Both the position numbers and the translations under genes were made by a program. Shown piece after piece: positions 1 to 4,839 of a stretch of 6,661 bases of DNA. The notes below the pieces were generated by a model. It ran no database searches. It saw only the letters and a program-made list of their open reading frames with translations, and was not told where the DNA came from. The DNA is from Deltaproteobacteria bacterium (GTDB lineage Bacteria > Desulfobacterota > DAOWOC01): NCBI GenBank assembly GCA_030642225.1, contig DAOWOC010000061.1:1-6661 (forward strand), read 5' to 3'. Within the stretch, counting starts at the first letter, position 1; every line of letters begins with the position of its first letter.

Positions 1-2326
1 CAGCCCATGTCTTGATATATGCCTTCCATAATTGATAACCCTTTTCACCGGAAAGCTGAGTTGGCGAAAGACGCTGGTTTAATAAAAATGCCCTTCCTTC
101 TGTAATATGATCTATTTTACTGCAGGATTTTAAAACAGCGGTAGGCCCTTTTTTATCAAGACCCGGGCCAGGGGAAATACCGCCGTCATAAAGGGCATCT
201 CCCAGTTTTCTTCCATTTGGCAGTGCATGGACCATATTAGACCAGTGTATATTTCCACTTACATTTTCCGGCAGGGCAGGCCAGTTATTGCCGGAAGTAC
301 ACTTTATCTCATGTGAATGCCTTGCAACTTCCCTTAAACACCTGAGCATTATGTCATCTATATAATCATCATCGTTTCCCCATTTCGGGGCATTTTTAAC
401 AAAATCTATACGCATTTCCTCCTTGCCGTCCCAGTTACTTCTCAATGCAGCGACAAGCTCTTTCATGGTGTATTTTTTTTCATCAAACACGAGTTTCTTT
501 ATTGCAGCAAGACTGTCGGCATTTTCAACCCATGTAAAAAAAGTAACCCAGGCATTACCTCGTTCACCTTTCGGATTAATAATGTCAAGACCGCTCTCAA
601 TAGATCTCTCAGATATTGCCGAAAGAAATGCGCGGCTAAATAATTCAGGGCTCTTTATTCTCCCTATGTTAGTTATCCTTGTCCCAAAGTTCATCAGCCA
701 TTCCATCTGTTTTACCCAGGCCTCAAAAACCTGTTCAAAATCAGTGAATTGACTTGCATCACCTGTTTTTGGCCCCATCTGCATATTTATACAATAATCA
801 TATCCATCATGCAGAGCGTATTCCATCATCTTTGCGCAATTCATAGTGGCTGAAGCCATGCGGCAAGGCTGAGCCCCATGCTTGGTTGCGGGACATGGCG
901 ACATACAGGCCTGGTGAACCCATGTTCTCATCTCCTTTAATGGGTGTCCATGCCAGTACATACCATTTGCTATCAGTACGGGATCATTGCGTATGCTTGG
1001 ATAACCAAGTCCATGACGAATGCACTCAAAGACCTCTCTCATTACCTCGTCTTTTACCTTTGGATGCCACCTGAATCCAAAAGTCGGGTTTGATACCCTG
1101 ACCAGTCTCGCGGCCTGAAGAAATGCAACAGTCAGATCATTACAGGCATCACTTCCATCCTGATTTACCCCGCCCATGGTCCAGACCCAGGTGCCGACAA
1201 TTCCCTGAAGCGCTTCTGTACCAAGCCTTGCGAGATAATGACCCATTTCATGCGCACGGATAAGCAATTCACCTACAAGATCCAATGCCTCTTCTTTTGT
1301 AATATTCTTTTCAATATTTACATCTTTATTGTATAAATCCCAGTGATAGTAATCAGGCCTGCATGGCCATGCTGATTCCAAATCTTCAAAGCGTGTCCAT
1401 ACCTGAATAAAATGATCATATTGAAAGGATTCCTGAAGATTTCTTGGGGCATGTGCAGGAACACGTTTACAGGTCTCTGCAATTTTAAGTAGTTCTTCCT
1501 TGCGTTTGGGGTCTGATTCAAAATTTTCAGCTATGATTTTGGCCAGTCTTGAGTAACGTCTTGCTGCATTAATACAGCCTTCAAGAATTACCTGCATTGC
1601 CTCCCAGTTAAGAAGCTTGTCATATAGTGGCAGTATATCGGGTCCTGGATTACCGTCAATTTTTTCTTCAGCTTCATCAATCCTGTCCTGTATTTCATCA
1701 ATTATATCGGCAAATCCCCTGTCTCCCTTAAACAAATATTCAAAATCCTTTCCTGAATATCCAAAGCTTCCACCAAATGGAAGCCCCCACATGATTGCGG
1801 TAGTCATTATCTTAACTGCCTCTTCCGGTGACAATAATCTTAGCGCCCTGCCAATAGAATCCCTTGATCCCCAGTAATTATTGATTTTAGCCATGGTTTT
1901 TAAAGATTCTTTCTGAGGTTCCGGAACCAGAATAGGATCATTATATATTTCATCATTGACAAAACTCCCAAGTTCCTGATGCCACATAATAGTGTTTGGA
2001 AGACTTCCCTCATATCCAACGATCTGGGCATGATCAGTAATGAATATTGTAATGTTATCAAGTACATGCGAGACTGCCTTTGCCCTTCTCATCATTAAAA
2101 TGTCACTTTCATTCTGCTGCCATGATTCAGTAAACAGGACAGGTCTTTCCAGATCAACATTGATCCCGGGCTCGAACATCCCGCCCTTTTTTCCTTTTTT
2201 CCAGACAGCTTTTCTCAAATAATCAAGCCTTGCAGATCTCTTTTTTTCGGCTGCCCACCACCATTGTTTTGAATCCTCTAATTCACTGATGCTTTTTTTA
2301 AGATTACTTGCTGTTTGTTGTGTCAT
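1..2326 (-). CDS. assA: Alkylsuccinate synthase-like glycyl radical enzyme, catalytic subunit (3' end beyond window)
   Basis: Reading the minus strand from the ATG at 2326-2324 gives 775 codons with no stop up to the left edge. The protein is a glycyl radical enzyme of the fumarate-adding class (benzylsuccinate, alkylsuccinate and naphthylmethylsuccinate synthases), which join a hydrocarbon C-H carbon to fumarate without oxygen. Visible landmarks: CKRVPAHAPR near residues 307-316, GGVNQDGSDACNDLTVAF near 386-403, IRHGLGYPS near 437-445, WVHQACMSPCPATKHG at 469-484 with likely thiyl-radical Cys474, QMGPKTGDA near 516-524, APKWGNDDDY near 648-657, YDGGISPGPGLDKKGPTAVL near 713-732, and LLNQRLS near 749-755. 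The glycyl-radical motif (RVxGYSA type) should lie about 35 codons past the edge. The C-x-S-P-C-P motif and overall composition fit AssA/MasD/PflD-type enzymes better than toluene-type BssA. That subfamily call is from memory, so p-cresol or aryl substrates remain possible. The start is set by a strong Shine-Dalgarno GAGGGAGGG, 7 nt upstream. Fold and class are near certain; the substrate is not. Confidence 0.85.
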   Translation of the reverse strand, partial: MTQQTASNLKKSISELEDSKQWWWAAEKKRSARLDYLRKAVWKKGKKGGMFEPGINVDLERPVLFTESWQQNESDILMMRRAKAVSHVLDNITIFITDHAQIVGYEGSLPNTIMWHQELGSFVNDEIYNDPILVPEPQKESLKTMAKINNYWGSRDSIGRALRLLSPEEAVKIMTTAIMWGLPFGGSFGYSGKDFEYLFKGDRGFADIIDEIQDRIDEAEEKIDGNPGPDILPLYDKLLNWEAMQVILEGCINAARRYSRLAKIIAENFESDPKRKEELLKIAETCKRVPAHAPRNLQESFQYDHFIQVWTRFEDLESAWPCRPDYYHWDLYNKDVNIEKNITKEEALDLVGELLIRAHEMGHYLARLGTEALQGIVGTWVWTMGGVNQDGSDACNDLTVAFLQAARLVRVSNPTFGFRWHPKVKDEVMREVFECIRHGLGYPSIRNDPVLIANGMYWHGHPLKEMRTWVHQACMSPCPATKHGAQPCRMASATMNCAKMMEYALHDGYDYCINMQMGPKTGDASQFTDFEQVFEAWVKQMEWLMNFGTRITNIGRIKSPELFSRAFLSAISERSIESGLDIINPKGERGNAWVTFFTWVENADSLAAIKKLVFDEKKYTMKELVAALRSNWDGKEEMRIDFVKNAPKWGNDDDYIDDIMLRCLREVARHSHEIKCTSGNNWPALPENVSGNIHWSNMVHALPNGRKLGDALYDGGISPGPGLDKKGPTAVLKSCSKIDHITEGRAFLLNQRLSPTQLSGEKGYQLWKAYIKTWA

Positions 2327-2333
2327 TTCATTT

Positions 2334-2342
2334 CCCTCCCTC
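2334..2342 (-). promoter_or_regulatory. Shine-Dalgarno site of the glycyl radical enzyme gene
   Basis: On the minus strand GAGGGAGGG sits 7 nt before the ATG at 2326. A closer upstream ATG (AAATGAA, between the site and the start) is out of frame and meets TGA after two codons, so the 2326 start is preferred. Confidence 0.75.
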
Positions 2343-2601
2343 AAGAATATTCTAATAATTGTTTAAATTTACAAAACAGTTAAAAAATATTGGCCATCAC
2401 AATTTAATTTTTTAAAAGAAATAATCATTATTGAAAGGACAGTGCAAAAAATATAATAGCAAAATGATAAATAAAACAATGGAGTTAAGGCTTAATTTAA
2501 ATTAATGATATTTAATAAAATATGCCTTAAAGTGTTAATTTTACATACATAGTGTTTTGAAATTAGCGGTAGAATTTGGAAAATAAAGAAAAATCAACTA
2601 T

Positions 2602-2630
2602 CAGGAGTATAAAAGATACCCTGTTTTTAT
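2602..2630 (+). terminator. Possible rightward intrinsic terminator inside the gap
   Basis: CAGG (2602-2605) and GTAT (2607-2610) pair with ATAC (2616-2619) and CCTG (2620-2623), with one bulged A and an AAAAG loop. TTTTTAT follows directly on the plus strand. The T-run lies on the side expected for rightward transcription, yet no rightward gene lies to the left, so it may block antisense transcription entering wbpA or be fortuitous. On the minus strand the same hairpin lacks an immediate T-run, so it is a poor candidate for ending the leftward wbpA transcript. Confidence 0.35.
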
Positions 2631-2726
2631 TTTACTTGCAATATATTTCATGCATTTTATTGCAAATAAATTAAAATGTTTCTGGCCAGACAAAATTTCT
2701 AAAAAATCATAAATGTCTTTGTAATT

Positions 2727-4046
2727 TCATGCTCTTACAATTTTTTCTCTATAAATCTCTTCAAGCCCGTCTGTCGCATTCCGTGTATCAACAACAATGG
2801 GGGCGTGCATACAGATGAAATTATAATCATATGCTGAATGATCCGTGACAATAATCGCAGCATCAACCCCTGATAACAAGTCAGTGGTCAGATCCATTGA
2901 GGACAGGCCGAAATTATGTTTCCTGCTTTTTTTCAGTTGTGGGACAAATGGATCATTGTAAAGGATTACAGCACCTTTTTTTTGCAATAAGTCAATTATA
3001 TGATAGGCAGGGGATTCCCTGTCGTCATCCACATTCTTTTTATAGGCTACACCCAAAATTAATATTCTTGAGCCTTTAAGGCTTTTTTCCTTATTGTTTA
3101 AGGCATCCTGTATCTTATTTACAACAAAAGATGGCATGCTGGTATTAATTTCACCGGCAAGCTCAATAAAACGGGTGGCAAAATTATATTCTTTTGCCTT
3201 CCACGCAAGATAAAATGGATCAATTGGTATACAGTGCCCTCCAAGACCAGGACCCGGATAAAATGGGGTAAAGCCGAAAGGTTTTGTGGAAGCAGCCTTT
3301 ATTACTTCCCAAAGATTTATTTCCATACGATCACAAAGTATTTTAAGTTCATTTACAAGTGCAATATTTACGGATCTGAAGATATTTTCCAGAAGTTTTG
3401 TCATTTCCGCAACACGTGTTGACGAGACAACCACCACCTTGTCAATAACAGAGTTGTAAAGGGCTTCTCCGACTTTTCTGCATTCTTTTGTCACGCCTCC
3501 TACTACTTTGGGGGTAGTCCTGGTATTAAAGTTTGCGTTGCCTGGATCCTCGCGTTCAGGTGAGAATATTAGAAAAAAATCTTTGCCTGCCTTTAAACCG
3601 GTATTTTCAAACATTGGCAGGAGTATTTCATCTGTGGTTCCCGGATATGTCGTACTTTCCAGGGCGATTAACTGGCCGGGTCGAAGCCTCCCTGCTATCA
3701 TCTCAGCTGTTTGTTGTACAAATGTAAGATCAGGGTCAAGCTTGTCTGTCAAAGGGGTTGGAACGCATATAATCAGGCAGTCCGGTTCTGAGAGTTTTTT
3801 AAAATTATCTGTGGGAACGAATTTATCTTCTTTATAAGCTTTTACTATTATATCAAGGTTTATGTGCTTTATATAAGAAAAGCCATTTTTAAGCGCCTCA
3901 ATCTTTTTTTTGTCAACATCAAAACCAGTTACCTTAAAACCTTTTTCAAGAAATCGCAGGGCAAGAGGTATACCAACATAACCAAGACCGATTATACCTA
4001 TATGTGCCTTTATTTTTTTTATATTATCTATTAAGACATCACTCAT
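2727..4046 (-). CDS. wbpA: WbpA-type UDP-N-acetyl-D-glucosamine 6-dehydrogenase (nucleotide-sugar dehydrogenase)
   Basis: This cytoplasmic enzyme of 439 residues, full length for the family, oxidises the C6 hydroxyl of a UDP-sugar to a carboxylate in two NAD-dependent steps. The N-terminal Rossmann domain shows GLGYVG at 20-25 and the acidic residue after beta-2 (FDVD, 42-45). ESTTYPGTT at 130-138 and SPEREDPGN at 162-170 are family motifs, and the latter favours the UDP-GlcNAc 6-dehydrogenase branch. The central helix carries EMTKLLENIFRSVNIALVNE, with conserved Lys217 and Asn221. The catalytic thiol is Cys272 in GGHCIPIDPFYLAWKA. The C-terminal UDP-binding domain follows, with ILGVAYKKNVDDDRESPA at 330-347. 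The gene diverges from the selenoprotein gene and shares a polysaccharide neighbourhood with rmlCDB, fitting O-antigen or capsule synthesis. Oxidation of UDP-GalNAc or UDP-ManNAc instead cannot be excluded. The start follows a GAGG site 8 nt upstream that lies inside a tandem duplication. Confidence 0.88.
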   Translation of the reverse strand: MSDVLIDNIKKIKAHIGIIGLGYVGIPLALRFLEKGFKVTGFDVDKKKIEALKNGFSYIKHINLDIIVKAYKEDKFVPTDNFKKLSEPDCLIICVPTPLTDKLDPDLTFVQQTAEMIAGRLRPGQLIALESTTYPGTTDEILLPMFENTGLKAGKDFFLIFSPEREDPGNANFNTRTTPKVVGGVTKECRKVGEALYNSVIDKVVVVSSTRVAEMTKLLENIFRSVNIALVNELKILCDRMEINLWEVIKAASTKPFGFTPFYPGPGLGGHCIPIDPFYLAWKAKEYNFATRFIELAGEINTSMPSFVVNKIQDALNNKEKSLKGSRILILGVAYKKNVDDDRESPAYHIIDLLQKKGAVILYNDPFVPQLKKSRKHNFGLSSMDLTTDLLSGVDAAIIVTDHSAYDYNFICMHAPIVVDTRNATDGLEEIYREKIVRA

Positions 4047-4073
4047 AGATTAAACCTCCATAGATTAAACCTC
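4044..4073 (-). repeat. Perfect 15-bp tandem duplication carrying ribosome site and start codon of wbpA
   Basis: On the minus strand the unit GAGGTTTAATCTATG occurs twice back to back (4073-4059, then 4058-4044). Each copy has a GAGG ribosome site 8 nt from an ATG. The second ATG is the wbpA start. The first ATG is in the same frame but reads Met-Glu-Val and then TAA, making a three-codon upstream reading frame that ends just before the real start. Confidence 0.9.
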
Positions 4074-4109
4074 TGTTGAAATATTTAAATTAAAAATCAC
4101 CTGTTAAAT

Positions 4110-4139
4110 ATAATAAAACTTTTAATATCATCCTGTAAA
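4110..4139 (-). promoter_or_regulatory. Candidate promoter for the wbpA-like gene
   Basis: On the minus strand, TTTACA (4139-4134, one mismatch to the -35 consensus) is followed after 18 nt by TATTAT (4115-4110, one mismatch to the -10 consensus). It lies about 65 nt upstream of the start codon. The region is very AT-rich, so chance matches are likely. Position and orientation are right. Confidence 0.4.
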
Positions 4140-4162
4140 GTTGATTTTTCAGCGATTTACAG
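4133..4162. repeat. Inverted repeat CTGTAAA-N16-TTTACAG
   Basis: CTGTAAA at 4133-4139 is mirrored by TTTACAG at 4156-4162. The left arm overlaps the candidate -35 box of the leftward promoter, a position suited to an operator. No regulator gene is visible in the window. Confidence 0.4.
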
Positions 4163-4169
4163 TAATTCT

Positions 4170-4185
4170 TTAACATTAATGTTAA
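4170..4185. promoter_or_regulatory. Perfect 16-bp palindrome, probable operator
   Basis: TTAACATTAATGTTAA is a perfect dyad ending 8 nt before the TTGACA -35 box of the rightward candidate promoter. Part of it, ATTAATGTT (4175-4183), recurs in the same orientation at 4207-4215, 32 bp away or about three helical turns, inside the promoter spacer. This arrangement looks like a regulator-binding region controlling the selenoprotein gene. The regulator cannot be named from sequence. Confidence 0.45.
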
Positions 4186-4193
4186 GAAGTTAA

Positions 4194-4221
4194 TTGACAA
4201 AATATTATTAATGTTTAAATT
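4194..4221 (+). promoter_or_regulatory. Candidate promoter for the HesB-like selenoprotein gene
   Basis: A perfect -35 hexamer TTGACA (4194-4199) is followed after 16 nt by TAAATT (4216-4221), a 4-of-6 match to the -10 consensus. It lies about 50 nt before the start codon. The -10 is weak and other AT-rich hexamers nearby could serve. Confidence 0.5.
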
Positions 4222-4261
4222 AAATAATACTTTATTTAGTAAAAAATAAATATATTTTGAT

Positions 4262-4269
4262 AAGGAGGG
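4262..4269 (+). promoter_or_regulatory. Shine-Dalgarno site fixing the selenoprotein start
   Basis: AAGGAGGG is a near-perfect ribosome site 3-4 nt from the ATG at 4273. It supports translation beginning upstream of the TGA at 4372-4374 rather than at the internal TTG or ATG codons after it. Confidence 0.8.
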
Positions 4270-4272
4270 CGT

Positions 4273-4593
4273 ATGTTTGAAGTAACTGAAAAAGCATTGG
4301 AGATGATCAGGGAATTTATGAAAGAGCGGGAAGAGCTTCCCAATATTCGTATTATGTTAAGCCAGGGAGCCTGATCCGGGCCCAGTTTGGGCATGGCTCT
4401 GGACGAGCCTCGAGAAGAAGACTTTGTCTATGAAAAAAATGGTATTACCTTTATGATAGAGAAGGATTTGCTGGAAAAGGTCAGGCCTGTAAAGGTTGAT
4501 TTTAGTGAAACTACCGGTGCGGGCGGTTATAATATAACTTCCAATATGTCATCCTGTGCTAGTGGCAGTTGTGGTGGCTCATGCAGTTGTTAA
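4273..4593 (+). CDS. HesB/IscA-like selenoprotein with in-frame TGA (Sec34)
   Basis: Translation from the ATG at 4273, reading the TGA at 4372-4374 as selenocysteine, gives 106 residues ending at TAA. The N-terminal half starts MFEVTEKALEMIREF and reaches NIRIMLSQGA, then U34, then SGPSLGMALDEPREED. This is the A-type Fe-S carrier pattern, in which the residue at this position (Cys35 in E. coli IscA) is a cluster ligand. Sec replaces it here. A known family of HesB-related proteins has exactly this Cys/Sec alternation, a GxALDEP segment and a variable Cys/Ser/Gly-rich tail. This protein ends in such a tail, with Cys95, Cys100, Cys104 and Cys106. The likely role is Fe-S or metal handling in the cytoplasm; the precise function is unknown for the family. 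Recoding is favoured over a nonsense mutation because the ribosome site, frame and family motifs continue unbroken across the TGA. A call starting at 4387 (TTG) would be an artefact. The gene appears monocistronic. Confidence 0.88.
4372..4403 (+). promoter_or_regulatory. UGA (Sec) codon and candidate bacterial SECIS hairpin
   Basis: A hairpin can form directly after the UGA. TCC (4375-4377) pairs with GGA (4401-4403), and GGGCC (4378-4382) pairs with GGCTC (4395-4399, one G-U pair). T4400 is bulged and the loop is 12 nt (4383-4394). A competing shorter hairpin, GCCC-AGTTT-GGGC (4380-4392), is also possible. Bacterial SECIS elements lie immediately 3' of the UGA within the coding region, so the location is right. 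The loop does not match the E. coli fdhF loop closely, so pairing details are uncertain. Confidence 0.5.
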
Positions 4594-4610
4594 AATAGTT
4601 TTATTAAACA

Positions 4611-4639
4611 GGTTGTTTTTTTAATATTTACAAACAGCC
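4611..4639 (+). other. Weak hairpin just after the selenoprotein gene
   Basis: GGTTGTTT (4611-4618) can pair with AAACAGCC (4632-4639) with one G-U pair across a 13-nt loop. No T-run follows immediately. It may stabilise the 3' end of the transcript or be incidental. Confidence 0.25.
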
Positions 4640-4664
4640 GCTTTCTTGATTTTCCTCTTATATT

Positions 4665-4703
4665 AATAACGGGTGTGCATAACACGCCCGTTATTTTTTA
4701 TTT
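4665..4703 (+). terminator. Intrinsic terminator of the selenoprotein gene
   Basis: A 13-bp stem, 4665-4677 pairing with 4683-4695, has one U-G wobble, the core ACGGG/CCCGT and a 5-nt loop. TTTTATTT follows. It lies about 70 nt after the selenoprotein stop and separates that gene from rmlC, which implies that the rml genes have their own promoter. Confidence 0.85.
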
Positions 4704-4726
4704 ATGAATTGCATAAGCAGAAAATC

Positions 4727-4755
4727 TTGAGGATAATATTTGATGTTTGTGTTAT
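4727..4755 (+). promoter_or_regulatory. Tentative promoter for rmlCDB
   Basis: TTGAGG (4727-4732) followed after 17 nt by TGTTAT (4750-4755) is a partial match to a housekeeping promoter, placed between the terminator and rmlC. The surrounding DNA is extremely AT-rich, so this is a weak candidate. Confidence 0.3.
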
Positions 4756-4821
4756 GAATAAAAAAATTATTAGATAATTTATTTTTATAATTTTAAATAA
4801 TTATTTATTAAAACATCAAAT
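4738..4821. repeat. Long-range 11-bp perfect inverted repeat in the rmlC leader
   Basis: ATTTGATGTTT (4738-4748) is perfectly inverted as AAACATCAAAT (4811-4821), enclosing 62 bp of almost pure A/T. Outside these arms CTTGA (4726-4730) can pair with TCAAG (4825-4829), which overlaps the rmlC ribosome site. Inside, AAATTAT-TAG-ATAATTT near 4765-4781 forms a further small dyad. It could be a DNA-level operator pair, an RNA leader structure or the ends of a tiny mobile-element remnant. No target duplication was seen. Confidence 0.5.
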
Positions 4822-4839
4822 TCTTCAAGGTCTTTTATT

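Larger units (their letters stand above)
2327..2726. other. 400-bp AT-rich intergenic gap between wbpA-like and glycyl radical genes
   Basis: No convincing gene is present in either orientation. The gap separates two leftward genes and should hold the promoter of the glycyl radical gene, but none can be chosen confidently. A weak minus-strand candidate (TTGTTT near 2480, TATTAT near 2459) has a short 15-nt spacer. No GG-N10-GC pair typical of a sigma-54 promoter was found on the minus strand. Structure that is visible: a 10-bp palindrome TCTGGCCAGA at 2681-2690; a second, AGAATATTCT, at 2344-2353 abutting the Shine-Dalgarno site; TTAAGGC near 2475 inverted as GCCTTAA near 2525; and a terminator-like hairpin at 2602-2630. 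The size and AT content are compatible with an independent, regulated promoter for the enzyme, which is an inference. Confidence 0.6.

Noticed and set aside
423..2222. Short open frames antisense to the left gene (for example 423-752, 886-1074, 1617-1877 and 2040-2222 on plus, and 1318-1521 on minus)
   Set aside because: All lie within the continuous 775-codon glycyl radical enzyme frame, lack convincing ribosome sites and encode no recognisable motifs. They are shadows.
2391..2396. Sigma-54 type promoter (TGGCC near 2391-2396) for the glycyl radical gene
   Set aside because: No GC dinucleotide occurs at the required -12 spacing, so the -24/-12 pattern is not met.
2681..2690. Terminator for the leftward wbpA transcript at the TCTGGCCAGA palindrome
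   Set aside because: The palindrome has no loop and no adjacent T-run on the minus strand.
2897..3837. Plus-strand frames within 2897-3837
   Set aside because: They are antisense to the well-supported nucleotide-sugar dehydrogenase and have composition explained by it.
4387..4593. Stand-alone 68-residue protein starting at TTG 4387
   Set aside because: It is the 3' part of the selenoprotein. There is no ribosome site before 4387, and the family homology continues upstream through the TGA to a strong ribosome site at 4262-4269.
4273..4593. HesB-like gene as a pseudogene broken by a nonsense mutation
   Set aside because: The stop is specifically TGA, falls exactly at the catalytic/ligand Cys position where Sec is known in this family, has a hairpin directly after it, and the rest of the frame is intact.
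4761..4810. Replication origin or plasmid iteron in the very AT-rich 4761-4810 stretch
   Set aside because: No repeated iterons or DnaA boxes are seen. The stretch is better explained as an AT-rich intergenic leader.
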